Of a stretch of DNA of 64,000 bases, positions 43,554-53,110 are shown piece by piece. A program made the position numbers and the translations under genes. The notes beneath the pieces were generated by a model. That model worked only from the letters and a program-made list of their open reading frames with translations, searched no databases and was not told the origin of the DNA. Position 1 is the first letter of the stretch, and each line of letters starts with the position of its first letter. Source of the stretch: DAIQNV01 sp038748775 (GTDB taxonomy: Bacteria > Planctomycetota > Phycisphaerae > Phycisphaerales > UBA1924); NCBI GenBank assembly GCA_038748775.1, contig JBCDIT010000002.1, positions 248,001 to 312,000 on the forward strand, written 5' to 3'.

Positions 43554-46500
43554 ATGAGCACGATTGATCAATGCCCTTCGACGCTTTCGGGTGACAAGAA
43601 GCGGGAGATCCCCGCAGATGCTCCTGAGCTGAACACGATCGGGGGGCGCAAAGCATGGCGAAGCCTCGAAGAGTTCAGCGGTGACGCCTCGTTCCGTCCC
43701 TTCGTCGAGCGTGAGTTCCCTGCCGGTGCGAGTGAGATGCTTGGTGGTGAGGAGACGCGTCGCACCTTCCTCAAGTTAATGGGTGCGAGCGCGGCGCTCG
43801 CCGGAGCTGCGACGCTTCCGGGCTGCCGGAGACCGGATCACAAGATTCTCGCGTACTCGGCCGATGAACCTGAGTCGGTGATCCCTGGAAAGCCCCTCTA
43901 CTTCGCGACGAGCATGCCGACCGGATCGGGCAACGGCGGGTTCGGGGTCGAAGGTCTTCTCATCGAGACCCACTCGGGGCGGCCAACAAAGATCGAGGGC
44001 AACCCGCTTCACCCGACGAGCCGGGGCAAAATAAGCGTCCACTCCCAGTCGGAGATTTTGCGACTTTACGACCCAGATCGCCTCAAGAATCCGGTGTACA
44101 AGAACCCGGCGCGTGGTTCCCTCCAAGCCACGTGGGAAGACTTCAAGGCGTGGTGGGGCGACGAGTCGGGTCGGCACGCCGCGGACGGCGGTGCGGGTCT
44201 GGCCTTTATTGTCGACCGCGTTGCGAGTCCGACGATGGACGCGGTCCGAGAGCGTGTGCTGGCGACTTATCCCCGGGCGACCTGGGTTTGGTGGGACGCG
44301 TTCGACTCGGAGCGTTCGGCGATCGAAGGCTCCGAGATCGCCTTCGGTCGAGCGCAGCGGCCCGTCTACCGGCTCGATCGCGCGAAGTGCGTTCTGAGTC
44401 TCGACAGCAACTTCATAAGTGATGGTCAGGATCACCTTCGAAACGCGCGCGAGTTCTCGACGACGCGGCGTGTGGAGAAGAAGGATGATTCGATGAGCCG
44501 GCTGTACGTCGCCGAGTCGACGCCTACGGGTACCGGCTCGATGGCTGATCACCGGATCGCCCTTTCTCCCGGGCGGATCACGTCGCTCGCGATGCTGGTG
44601 GCGCGGGAGATACTCGCTCTTGTTCCCGGCGGGAGCCCCGTCTTGAGGGCAGCGATTGAAGACGTTGCCGTCGACACGGGCGATATCGAAGCCGATACCC
44701 AATTGCGACGCACGGCCAAGATCATCGCTGATGACCTCGTTGCATCCCCGGATCAAGACGGTGGTCCGACCGGGTCATCGGTCGTGATCGCCGGCGTCCG
44801 TCAGCCGCCTGTTGTTCACGCGCTCGCGGCGGCGATGAACGAGGCGCTCGGTGCTGTCGGCGAGACTGTGGAATACATGGACTGGGATCCGGTTCTCACA
44901 GAGAACCCGGCCGAGCGGCTGGCTTCTGTTGCGGAGCGAATCGGATCGGGTGGTATCTCGACAGTTGTCTGTGTCGATACCAACCCGGCCTACGACGCCC
45001 CGGGGTGGATGCAGATGGGCGCGGCGCTGAAGCGAGCGGAGTCGGTGATCACGCTGGGCGTTGGGCCAACGGAGACCGGGACCGAAAGCACGTGGCAACT
45101 GAACGGTGCGCATTTCCTTGAGGCTTGGGGCGATACTCGGTCGGCCGACGGCACAATCGCTCCGATTCAGCCGGTCATTGCGCCGCTGTTCGAGCCCGCG
45201 ATGAGCGGTATCGAGTTTCTTAGCTTTCTCGCCGGCGAGGACCGGCCCGATGGATACGCCATCGTGAAGGATGCCTGGGGGAGCGGACCTCTGAAAGGCA
45301 TGAGCGAAGCGCGCTCATCCAAAGCGTTCCGGCGTGCTTTGCATGACGGCGTGCTCGAAGGCACGCTCGTGAGACCACGCCGAGCGTCGGTTGCGAGCGG
45401 TGGCATCGCCGCGGCGGTCCGCGAAATGCCCCAACCGACGGTCGCACGTCTCGAGCGGCTCGACGTCGTATTTACGCCCGGGCGCCTGGGCGATGGGCGC
45501 TACGCCAACGTCGGTTGGCTCCAGGAGTTGCCCCAGATGGGCACGTCGGTGACGTGGGATAACCCTGTCATCGTGAGCCCGCGAACGGCGGACAATCTGG
45601 AGTTGCTCCCGCTCGGGGTCGGCAACGCAGAGGGGAACCTCGACGGGATGTACACCAGTCGACAGATGCCGCAGGCGCGCATCGCGACGTTGAGTGTGCA
45701 GGGTCCAGACGGCGAGACGCGCACCGCCGAGGTCCCGGTGTGGATTTTGCCCGGCATGCCCGACAACGTCGTGCATATCCAGGGCGGGTACGGCCGCTCG
45801 ACCGCCGGCCTTGTCGGTGGGAACGTTGGGTTCGACGCCTTCGCGCTTATCGCTTCGAACGGGTTCGCCGGCGGTGCTTCGCTCGTTCGGTCGCGCGGCA
45901 CCGAGACGATCGCGAGCACGCAGAACCATTGGTCGCTCGAGGGGCGCGACTCGCTTGTCCGTGCGATCGATAAGAAGTACTGGGAGAAACACGCCGGCAA
46001 GCGCAAGGACAAGCCCGACAAGATTTACGGCACCGAGCGGAAGAATGCACCGCTGACCGTTGCCGAGCAGATGGGCGAGCTTGCGCACACACCCGACAAC
46101 GTCTCTGCGTACGACAACCCGCTCAACGAGAGCGACGCCGACGCCGCCGCGGGATCGCGGTACAGCAAGGGTCCGCAGTGGGGCATGACCATCGACCTCG
46201 CGACCTGCGACGGGTGCGGTGTTTGCCAGATCGCGTGTCAGGCTGAGAACAATATCCCGATCGTCGGTCGCGCCGAGGTGGCGAAGGGCCGTGAGATGTC
46301 GTGGATCCGGGTTGATCGTTATTTCACGGGTGACGACCTCAATAACCCGAAGGAAATGCTCGCGCAACCCGTCTCGTGCGTGCACTGCGAGAATGCGCCG
46401 TGCGAGGTCGTTTGTCCTGTGAACGCGACGGTGCATGGGCCCGAGGGGACGAACAATATGGCGTACAACAGGTGCATCGGCACCCGTTACTGCGCGAACA

Positions 46501-47180
46501 ACTGCCCCTACAAGGTTCGGCGTTTCAACTTCTTCGACTACGCCGTGACGAAGTACAACGGCGCATTCGACTTTGACGAGCTGAACGATCTCGTCGAACT
46601 CCCTGACCAGGCGGACTTCAACAAGAACTTTATTCCGCCGCGCCTCCGCGAGAAGCTTGACGAGATCAGCCACATGCGAATGAACCCCAACGTTACCGTT
46701 CGTTCGAGGGGGGTCATGGAGAAATGCACCTACTGCATCCAGCGGATCAACGCGGCGAGGCAAGAGGTTAAGGTTCGTGGGCTCTGGACGAGCGACGACC
46801 AGGTTGGTCCCATCCCCGATGGCTTCATGCTCTCGGCGTGTCAACAAGCGTGCCCGAGCGAGTGCATCGTTTTCGGTGACATTCTCGACCCCGAATCAAA
46901 GGTCGCCAAGAGCCGCGATTCGGACCGCAACTATCTCTTGCTCGGCTACCTCAACACACGCCCGAGGACGAGCTATCTCATGCGGGTGCGCAACCCGAAC
47001 CCGCGGCTTGGTGTGTACGACGAGCACGACCCGCTCGACCATGGCGGCGGATCTGACAAGGGTCACGGTTCCTACGACGACCAGGGCGGTGAATCGCATG
47101 GAAGGCTGCCGAGCTTTGTTGATCCGATCAAGAAGTTCGGCGACGACGGATACGCCATGAGCCTCACGGTGCTGAGCTGA
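43554..47180 (+). CDS. actB: Alternative complex III subunit B, molybdopterin-oxidoreductase-like/Fe-S fusion
   Basis: 1,208 residues. A Tat-type signal RRTFLKLMGASAALAGAATLPGC (RR at 69-70, Cys at 91). Residues about 95-860 resemble a molybdopterin oxidoreductase but without evident cofactor ligands, as in known ActB. The C-terminal Fe-S part from about residue 885 has CDGCGVCQIACQ, CVHCENAPCEVVCP, CIGTRYCANNCPY and CTYC...ACQQACP, fitting three [4Fe-4S] and one [3Fe-4S]/[4Fe-4S] clusters. ATG 43554; a purine-rich GAGAAG precedes it. The His/Gly/Asp tail is modest. ActC follows 37 bp later. Confidence 0.95.
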   Translation: MSTIDQCPSTLSGDKKREIPADAPELNTIGGRKAWRSLEEFSGDASFRPFVEREFPAGASEMLGGEETRRTFLKLMGASAALAGAATLPGCRRPDHKILAYSADEPESVIPGKPLYFATSMPTGSGNGGFGVEGLLIETHSGRPTKIEGNPLHPTSRGKISVHSQSEILRLYDPDRLKNPVYKNPARGSLQATWEDFKAWWGDESGRHAADGGAGLAFIVDRVASPTMDAVRERVLATYPRATWVWWDAFDSERSAIEGSEIAFGRAQRPVYRLDRAKCVLSLDSNFISDGQDHLRNAREFSTTRRVEKKDDSMSRLYVAESTPTGTGSMADHRIALSPGRITSLAMLVAREILALVPGGSPVLRAAIEDVAVDTGDIEADTQLRRTAKIIADDLVASPDQDGGPTGSSVVIAGVRQPPVVHALAAAMNEALGAVGETVEYMDWDPVLTENPAERLASVAERIGSGGISTVVCVDTNPAYDAPGWMQMGAALKRAESVITLGVGPTETGTESTWQLNGAHFLEAWGDTRSADGTIAPIQPVIAPLFEPAMSGIEFLSFLAGEDRPDGYAIVKDAWGSGPLKGMSEARSSKAFRRALHDGVLEGTLVRPRRASVASGGIAAAVREMPQPTVARLERLDVVFTPGRLGDGRYANVGWLQELPQMGTSVTWDNPVIVSPRTADNLELLPLGVGNAEGNLDGMYTSRQMPQARIATLSVQGPDGETRTAEVPVWILPGMPDNVVHIQGGYGRSTAGLVGGNVGFDAFALIASNGFAGGASLVRSRGTETIASTQNHWSLEGRDSLVRAIDKKYWEKHAGKRKDKPDKIYGTERKNAPLTVAEQMGELAHTPDNVSAYDNPLNESDADAAAGSRYSKGPQWGMTIDLATCDGCGVCQIACQAENNIPIVGRAEVAKGREMSWIRVDRYFTGDDLNNPKEMLAQPVSCVHCENAPCEVVCPVNATVHGPEGTNNMAYNRCIGTRYCANNCPYKVRRFNFFDYAVTKYNGAFDFDELNDLVELPDQADFNKNFIPPRLREKLDEISHMRMNPNVTVRSRGVMEKCTYCIQRINAARQEVKVRGLWTSDDQVGPIPDGFMLSACQQACPSECIVFGDILDPESKVAKSRDSDRNYLLLGYLNTRPRTSYLMRVRNPNPRLGVYDEHDPLDHGGGSDKGHGSYDDQGGESHGRLPSFVDPIKKFGDDGYAMSLTVLS

Positions 47181-47217
47181 TACGAGACCGATTCGAACCC
47201 CTCATAAGGGCGGAAGC

Positions 47218-48825
47218 ATGAGTTCGATCCATCCAGATCAACTGACAGCCGAGCGGCTCGCGGGACTCCGCGACGGCGCTGTGGTGCCCGGTCGCGACGT
47301 CGACACAGGCTTGGGCGACGGCTCGCTCGTCGAGGATCCAGCGGTCGAGAACCCCTTGGTCCTCGGCAAGCGATCGCTCGGCGACGTCACGAACATCGTG
47401 TGCGGCTACGCGGAGAACCCGGCGCCGCTCTGGTGGTGGCTGGCGTTCCTCGCCGTTTCCCCGATCGCCGGCATCGGCACGCTTCTGATCCTGTACCTCA
47501 TTGTGACCGGCATCGGCACCTGGGGTCTGAACAACCAGGTCGACTGGGCGTGGGACATCACGAACTTCGTGTTCTGGATCGGTATCGGTCACGCCGGGAC
47601 GCTGATTTCCGCGATCCTCTGCTTGCTCAAGCAGAAGTGGCGGACAGCGGTGAACCGGTCGGCGGAGGCGATGACGATCTTCGCCGTGATCTGCGCCGGC
47701 ATCTTCCCGGGCATCCACGTTGGCCGCGTCTGGTTCGCTTGGTTCCTCTTCCCCATCCCCAACTACAACTACATCTGGCCCAACTTCCGCAGCCCCTTGC
47801 TCTGGGACGTGTTCGCGGTCTCGACGTACGCGACGGTGTCAACGCTCTTCTGGTTCATGGGCATGATCCCCGATCTCGCGACGCTCCGTGACCGGGCCGA
47901 CGCGAGGCTGAGGGCGGGGGTGTCCAAGCCCTTCGCGATCGCTCTTCCTGGCAACAAGGCCCTGGTCTTCCCGTTCCTCAAGCCGGACGTGATCAGGGCG
48001 TATGTCTACGGGGCCGCGAGCCTCGGCTGGCGGTTCTCGAGCCGCCACTGGCACCGGTACGAGGCCGCGTATCTCATCTTGGCGGGCATCTCGACGCCGC
48101 TGGTTCTCTCGGTGCACTCGATCGTTTCGTTCGACTTCGCAACGTCGATCCTTCCCGGCTGGCACACGACGATCTTCCCGCCCTACTTCGTCGCCGGTGC
48201 GATCTTCGGCGGGTTCGCGATGGTGCTGTTCCTGCTGATCCCGCTCCGCGAGATCTTGCCCAACTTCAAGGATCTTCTGACCCTTCGCCACCTGGAGAAC
48301 ATGGCCAAGATCCTGCTCCTGACGGGCATGATGGTCGGCTTCGCCTACGGGATGGAGTTCTTCATCGCCTGGTACGGCGGCAACGCCTTTGAGTGGGAAG
48401 TCTTCATCAACAACCGTGCCCACCCGGGCAAGGCGCCGTATTGGTGGGCCTATTGGGCGATGATCTCCTGCAACGTGATCAGCCCCCAGGTCTTCTGGTT
48501 CCGGGCGATGCGTCAGAGCCCGCTGGTGATCTGGATCGTCGCGCTGTTCGTCACCATCGGGATGTGGTTCGAGCGGTTCGTGATCATCGTGACCAGTCTC
48601 CACCGGGCCTTCTTGCCCGGTGAGTGGCACATGTTCTTCCCGACGTGGGTCGATATCGGGATCTTCGTTGGCTCGATCGGCATCTTCCTCACGCTGTTCC
48701 TGCTGTTCGTGAAGTTCCTGCCGGTCTTCGCGATGGCCGAACTCAAGGCGGTGATGCCCCAGGGCGACCCGCACGGCCACGACGACCATTCGGGCGACCA
48801 CTCTGACGGGAAGGAGGGGCACTGA
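47218..48825 (+). CDS. actC: Alternative complex III subunit C, NrfD/PsrC-like membrane protein
   Basis: 535 residues with ten or so membrane helices. NrfD-type features: WVFWIGIGHAGTLISAILCL-like helix (visible as FVFWIGIGHAGTLISAIL), WPNFRSPLLWDVFAVSTY, HWHRYEAAYLILAGISTPL and LSVHSIVSFDFATS. It forms the quinol site together with the Fe-S subunit and probably takes part in proton coupling. A His/Asp-rich cytoplasmic tail of about 20 residues ends the protein (GDPHGHDDH). GGCGGAAG precedes the ATG at 47218. It overlaps actD by 1 bp (TGATG). Confidence 0.95.
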   Translation: MSSIHPDQLTAERLAGLRDGAVVPGRDVDTGLGDGSLVEDPAVENPLVLGKRSLGDVTNIVCGYAENPAPLWWWLAFLAVSPIAGIGTLLILYLIVTGIGTWGLNNQVDWAWDITNFVFWIGIGHAGTLISAILCLLKQKWRTAVNRSAEAMTIFAVICAGIFPGIHVGRVWFAWFLFPIPNYNYIWPNFRSPLLWDVFAVSTYATVSTLFWFMGMIPDLATLRDRADARLRAGVSKPFAIALPGNKALVFPFLKPDVIRAYVYGAASLGWRFSSRHWHRYEAAYLILAGISTPLVLSVHSIVSFDFATSILPGWHTTIFPPYFVAGAIFGGFAMVLFLLIPLREILPNFKDLLTLRHLENMAKILLLTGMMVGFAYGMEFFIAWYGGNAFEWEVFINNRAHPGKAPYWWAYWAMISCNVISPQVFWFRAMRQSPLVIWIVALFVTIGMWFERFVIIVTSLHRAFLPGEWHMFFPTWVDIGIFVGSIGIFLTLFLLFVKFLPVFAMAELKAVMPQGDPHGHDDHSGDHSDGKEGH

Positions 48826-49439
48826 TGTCCGTGCTCTCAACCGTTGCTGATTACTTCCCGCTCCTGCCCAAGCCCAGGCCCAAGTTCGTCACCGAGACGG
48901 GCAAGCGCGTCTTCGGCATGATCGCGATCTTCGACGAGACCCCGAAGGTGTACCACGCGGCCGAGAAGGTCCGCGACGCCGGTTACACCAAGTGGGACGT
49001 CAACTCGCCCTTCCCCATCCACGGCATGGAAGAAGCGATGGGCGTCAGGAAGACCATCCTGCCCTACATCGTCTTCGGTGCCGGCCTGGGCGGTGCGATC
49101 GTTGTCGGTGGCGGCATGCAATGGTGGATGACCTGGATCGACTACCCGATCATCGTGCAGGGCAAACCCTATGAAGCGTGGGAGCCGTTCATCCCGATCA
49201 TCTTCGAGATGGGCGTCTTGCACGCCGCCTTCGCGGCCCTCATCGGGATGCTGGCCCTGAACGGGCTGCCCCGGTTCAGCCACCCGCTGTTCAGCAGCGC
49301 CGGATTTCTAAAGACCAGCGATGACCGCTTCGTCATCGGGATCGAGGCCGAAGACAAGAATTTCGACCCCGACGCGACCAAGAAGCTGCTCGAGGACATC
49401 GGCGGCAAAGACATCGAACTGATCGAGGAGGACGCGTGA
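48825..49439 (+). CDS. actD: Alternative complex III subunit D (DUF3341)
   Basis: 204 residues. The soluble N-terminus VFGMIAIFDETPKVYHAAEKVRDAGYTKWDVNSPFPIHGMEEAMGV is the DUF3341 start. Two membrane helices follow: ILPYIVFGAGLGGAIVVGG and FIPIIFEMGVLHAAFAALIGM. The C-terminus is acidic. ActD is a peripheral or two-helix subunit without cofactor. Tight overlaps with actC and actE show co-translation. Confidence 0.94.
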   Translation: MSVLSTVADYFPLLPKPRPKFVTETGKRVFGMIAIFDETPKVYHAAEKVRDAGYTKWDVNSPFPIHGMEEAMGVRKTILPYIVFGAGLGGAIVVGGGMQWWMTWIDYPIIVQGKPYEAWEPFIPIIFEMGVLHAAFAALIGMLALNGLPRFSHPLFSSAGFLKTSDDRFVIGIEAEDKNFDPDATKKLLEDIGGKDIELIEEDA

Positions 49440-50257
49440 TGGCCCCGACCGTCAACACGCTGGGGAGCAAACTCGCGGCCGCGCTCCTTGTCGGCCTCGC
49501 CGGCGCCGTGACCGTCGGCGGTCTGGCCGGCTGCCGGGGCGACCGCTCGGACTCGACGCCCCGCCGGTTCTTCCCGGACATGGACGATCAGCAGAAGTGG
49601 GACCCTCAGGAAGAGACCGAGTTCTTCGCCGATGGTCGCACCGCGAGGCCCCAGCCGGCGAACACGGTCGCGTTCTCGGCTCTCAAGTTCGATCCTGAAG
49701 CGTCCGCCAACGAGCCTTGGGCCTCCGAGTTCCTGGTCGAGCGATCGATGCTGCTGGCCGAAGACGACGCAACCTTCACCGGTGGCGTGGGCCCGATGAA
49801 CGACGAGTCCCGATGGGTCGCGTACTCGCCGGTCGCGATCACCTCCGAGATGGTGCTCGAGGGCCAGAAGCAGTTCAACATCTATTGCGCCGCGTGCCAC
49901 GGTTATCTCGCCGATGCCAAGGGGATGGTCGGGCAGCGTTGGAGCTACCCGCCGGCCAATTTGTTGGGCGGGGCCTACACCGACCGCACGCAGAAGCAGG
50001 GCACCGACGGGTGGCTGTACCACGTCATCCGCGAGGGCGTGTGGGCCACCGACGGGGCGAACCGCATGCCCGGGTACAAGCACGCGGTCGACCCGATGGA
50101 AGCGTGGTCGATCGTCGGCTACCTGCGGGCTTTGCAGCGAAGCCAAAACGCGACCCCGGCCGACCTGACCCCGGCCGAGCGCGACCAGCTCGCCGCCAGC
50201 CTTCCGGCGTCGCCCGACACCATCGCCCAAACCGCGAACGATGGGGGTGATTCGTGA
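49439..50257 (+). CDS. actE: Alternative complex III subunit E, monoheme cytochrome c lipoprotein
   Basis: 272 residues. A signal peptide with lipobox LAGC (Cys32) and a single heme site CAACH at 150-154, with the axial Met in a later NRMPGYKH segment. It carries electrons from ActA toward the oxidase or a soluble carrier. Start: ATG 49439 with GAGGAGGA about 8 bp upstream, overlapping actD by 1 bp; GTG 49436 is a poorer choice. The mature part is acidic and Ala-rich near its end. Confidence 0.93.
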   Translation: MAPTVNTLGSKLAAALLVGLAGAVTVGGLAGCRGDRSDSTPRRFFPDMDDQQKWDPQEETEFFADGRTARPQPANTVAFSALKFDPEASANEPWASEFLVERSMLLAEDDATFTGGVGPMNDESRWVAYSPVAITSEMVLEGQKQFNIYCAACHGYLADAKGMVGQRWSYPPANLLGGAYTDRTQKQGTDGWLYHVIREGVWATDGANRMPGYKHAVDPMEAWSIVGYLRALQRSQNATPADLTPAERDQLAASLPASPDTIAQTANDGGDS

Positions 50258-51618
50258 CCCAGATCCAAAGCGATTTCTCCGGCGTTGTCACCGAGCAGCC
50301 CCAGCCGGCCGCCCACGGTGAAGGCCCGGTGATGACCGACGACGCGTACGCCAAGTACCTCGACGGTCTGGGCAAGCACCCGCTGCTCCAGGGCGACAAC
50401 GTCCGGCTGCCCGACGGCGCCGTCTCGGCGATGAGCAAGGGCCTCTTGCTCCTGGGCGTGCTGCTCGTCGCGGGAACCCTGCTCATCGGCAGCTTCGCCG
50501 TGAATCTCGGTCACGCGCTGGCGGCGTACAAGGTCGGCGTGTTCACCGCCCTGGCGTGCTGCTTGGGTGCTTGGTTCTTGGTCATGGTGCTCCACGCGAC
50601 CAACTCGTACTGGGCCACGACCATCCGTCGCCAGCTCGAGCACGTCATGGCGCTCACGTGGTTGCCGACGCTCATGATCGCGCCGATCGTCATCATCGAG
50701 CTCGCCGCCGGCGGCGTGCTCATGACCTGGATGCTCGACTCGAAGGCCGGCAGCTTCCTGATCGAGCACAAGATCGGCTACCTCAACGACGGGTTCTTCC
50801 TTCTCCGATACCTCATCTGCGCCGCCATCTGGGTGCCCATCACGCGCCAGCTCGCGAGCTTCAGCGCACAGCAAGACATCACCGGCGATCGTTTCCTCAG
50901 CGCCAAGATGCGGCGCCTAAGCAGCATCGGCCTCCTGCTCTTCACCGCAAGCGTCCCCTTCGCGGCCTTCGACCACCTCATGTCGATGGACTACCGCTTC
51001 TTCAGCACCATGTGGGGCGTGTACTACTTCGCCGGCGCCATCATGTCGGGCGTCGCGTTGAGCGCCATTGTGCTGGCGGCGCTCCGGTTCTTCGGCCGTC
51101 TCAACGGGGTCGTCACGAAGGAACACTTCCACGACCACGGAAAGCTGCTCTTCGCCTTCATGGTGTTCTGGGCGTACATCGGGTTTAGCCAGTACTTCTT
51201 GATCTGGTACAGCAACATCCCGGAAGAGACCGCGTTCTATGTTCACCGAGAACAGGGCGGCTGGCAGTACCTGTGGTACACCCTCATCGGGCTCCACTTC
51301 ATCGCTCCGTTCCCGATCCTGATCAGCCGACACGTCAAGAAGAGCACCGTGGGCCTCGGAGTGTTCGGAGCGCTGTTGCTGCTCACGCAGGTGCTCGACA
51401 TGGTCTGGATCATCCGTCCGATGGTGTACCTCGATACCCCCTGGGCGGAGGCCCGCGGCGAGCCCGGGCTCTTCGGCATCGTCCTCGACATCGTCGCGGT
51501 CACCGGCGTGCTTGCGCTCTTCGGCGGCATGCTGGTGAACAAGATCGGCGCGGGTCCGCTGATCCCAATGAAGGATCCACGCCTCGGGAAAGCCCTGAAA
51601 CACAAGAATTACGTGTAA
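50254..51618 (+). CDS. actF: Alternative complex III subunit F, membrane protein
   Basis: 454 residues with about ten helices, related to NrfD/ActC. Features: DHLMSMDYRFFSTMWGVYYFAGAIMSG, HDHGKLLFAFMVFWAYIGFSQYFLIWYSNIPEE and YLWYTLIGLHFIAPFPILISR. The N-terminal 55 residues are soluble. It is the second NrfD-like membrane subunit of ACIII and contributes to proton translocation in current models. GTG start overlaps actE as GTGA. The locus pauses here: 149 bp without a gene follow. Confidence 0.95.
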   Translation: MTQIQSDFSGVVTEQPQPAAHGEGPVMTDDAYAKYLDGLGKHPLLQGDNVRLPDGAVSAMSKGLLLLGVLLVAGTLLIGSFAVNLGHALAAYKVGVFTALACCLGAWFLVMVLHATNSYWATTIRRQLEHVMALTWLPTLMIAPIVIIELAAGGVLMTWMLDSKAGSFLIEHKIGYLNDGFFLLRYLICAAIWVPITRQLASFSAQQDITGDRFLSAKMRRLSSIGLLLFTASVPFAAFDHLMSMDYRFFSTMWGVYYFAGAIMSGVALSAIVLAALRFFGRLNGVVTKEHFHDHGKLLFAFMVFWAYIGFSQYFLIWYSNIPEETAFYVHREQGGWQYLWYTLIGLHFIAPFPILISRHVKKSTVGLGVFGALLLLTQVLDMVWIIRPMVYLDTPWAEARGEPGLFGIVLDIVAVTGVLALFGGMLVNKIGAGPLIPMKDPRLGKALKHKNYV

Positions 51619-51767
51619 GCAGGGGGGCCAGATACCACCGGATATGGCCCTAAATAGAAGTTTGTACGGATCGACCCCGTGTTTTGTGGAAGTAGAATAG
51701 TTCCCGTCTGACAAGATTCCGGCATCCGTCGGGCCGACTCGACTCGAACCGAATCGCAAGGTCAACC

Positions 51768-52163
51768 ATGAGCGACGCACACGGACACGACGACTGGTTC
51801 AGGCACTCTGGCGACGAGGCTCTCCCACAAGTGGAGCACGCCGGTCACGTTAGCACCAAAGCGCTCGGGATCTCGCTGGTCCTGATCGTCTTCGGTGTCT
51901 TGTTCGTCTTGCTCCTCCTCACGGCGTACTTCAACAGCTACGTCACCCAGAAGAAGGCCGACCTTGAAGAGAGCACGACCGCCGCGGCTGGGTACATGCA
52001 GTACCGGTCGGAGTCGACCGGCCACCTGAACGAAACCGGCTGGATCGACCGGGACAACGAGAAGCTCCACATCCCGCTCGATCGTGCGATCGAGTTCGTC
52101 GTCGAGGACTACCGGGCCGCGGCACCGGTTTCGGGGCAGACCGACTTCGCGTCAACCGACTGA
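51768..52163 (+). CDS. Small single-pass membrane protein between ACIII and SCO1
   Basis: 131 residues. His-rich N-terminus (MSDAHGHDDWFRHSGDE), one helix ISLVLIVFGVLFVLLLLTAYF at about 33-53, and a soluble part that could be outside the membrane. No domain recognised. The ATG at 51768 follows an AAGGT. Its place inside the respiratory locus, between actF and SCO1, suggests an assembly or accessory role. The upstream gap 51619-51767 contains a GGCCAGATA/TATGGCC palindrome and an AT-richer TAGAAT that could be a -10 box, so a secondary promoter is possible. Confidence 0.82.
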   Translation: MSDAHGHDDWFRHSGDEALPQVEHAGHVSTKALGISLVLIVFGVLFVLLLLTAYFNSYVTQKKADLEESTTAAAGYMQYRSESTGHLNETGWIDRDNEKLHIPLDRAIEFVVEDYRAAAPVSGQTDFASTD

Positions 52164-52189
52164 GCGCGAGCGATCGCAGAGGAAATGGT

Positions 52190-53110
52190 TTGTTGCAGAT
52201 CCGTCCGATCGTGAGCACCCTCCGCCGCGGCCTCGCCGCGGCGTTGTGCGTTCTCGCGTTCGGCGGTTTGAGCGGCGTCGCGACCGGCCAGATTCTCCTG
52301 AGCGAGCGCCCGGAAGAGATCCAGAACCTCGACGTCACCGAGCGGCTGGGTGAGAGGCTTCCCCGGGGGTTGACCTTCACCGATCACAAGGGCGAGCGTG
52401 TCGCGCTCGACGACGTGATCGCCCGAGGCAAGCCGATCATCTTCGCGTTCGTCTACTTCGATTGCCCGATCGTGTGCACCGTTGTGCTCGACCGCACGCA
52501 CAAGGGTCTCCGCCAACTCGACTACACCATCGGCGAAGATTTCACGCTGCTGGTGATCAGCTTCGACCACACCGAGGGAGCGTCGGAGGCCGAGTCGCGT
52601 CGCATCCTCGACGTGACCGGGTACGACCGTTCGAGCGAACCGGGCGTATCCGATGGTTTTGTGTATCTCACCGGGGCCGCCGGAGACCTCCGGGCGCTCA
52701 GCGAGGCGACGGGGTTTCCTTTCCGTCGCCTGAGCAACGGTGAGTACTCGCACCCGGTGGGCATCATGGTGCTCAGCCCCGAGGGCCGCCTGAGCCGGTA
52801 CCTCTATGGGTTCGAGTATCCCCCCAAGGAGCTCAAGCTCAGCCTGCTCGATGCGAGCGACGGCAAAGTCGCCAAGAGCCTTGGCGATGCGTTGCTCCAC
52901 TTTTGTTATCGGTACGACCCGACCGCGGGGGCGTACAACGTCGAGGCGATGGCGGTGATGCGAATCGCCGGTGCGTTGACGGTTGTGCTGCTCGCGGGGT
53001 TCCTGATCTTCATGTTTGCCTCTGAACGGTTCCGCCGGCGTACATCGGCCGAGCCGGACGCGGCGAACACCACGGCGCCGGCCGGCTTGGCTCGGGGGAC
53101 GCACGCATGA
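52190..53110 (+). CDS. SCO1/SenC copper chaperone-like protein
   Basis: 306 residues. A signal peptide, then the thioredoxin-like SCO domain with the copper motif CPIVC (in FAFVYFDCPIVCTVV) and the distant His in NGEYSHPVGIMVL. A second helix VMRIAGALTVVLLAGFLIFMF near the C-terminus anchors the protein, which is unusual for SCO proteins (most have only the N-terminal anchor). It delivers Cu to the CuA centre of the subunit II encoded next. Start: TTG at 52190 with AGAGGAAA 6 bp upstream. coxB overlaps its stop by 4 bp. Confidence 0.9.
   Translation: MLQIRPIVSTLRRGLAAALCVLAFGGLSGVATGQILLSERPEEIQNLDVTERLGERLPRGLTFTDHKGERVALDDVIARGKPIIFAFVYFDCPIVCTVVLDRTHKGLRQLDYTIGEDFTLLVISFDHTEGASEAESRRILDVTGYDRSSEPGVSDGFVYLTGAAGDLRALSEATGFPFRRLSNGEYSHPVGIMVLSPEGRLSRYLYGFEYPPKELKLSLLDASDGKVAKSLGDALLHFCYRYDPTAGAYNVEAMAVMRIAGALTVVLLAGFLIFMFASERFRRRTSAEPDAANTTAPAGLARGTHA

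Noticed and set aside
45315..46847. A 510-codon minus-strand frame opposite actB
   Set aside because: actB has convincing Fe-S motifs in the plus frame; the antisense frame is a shadow.
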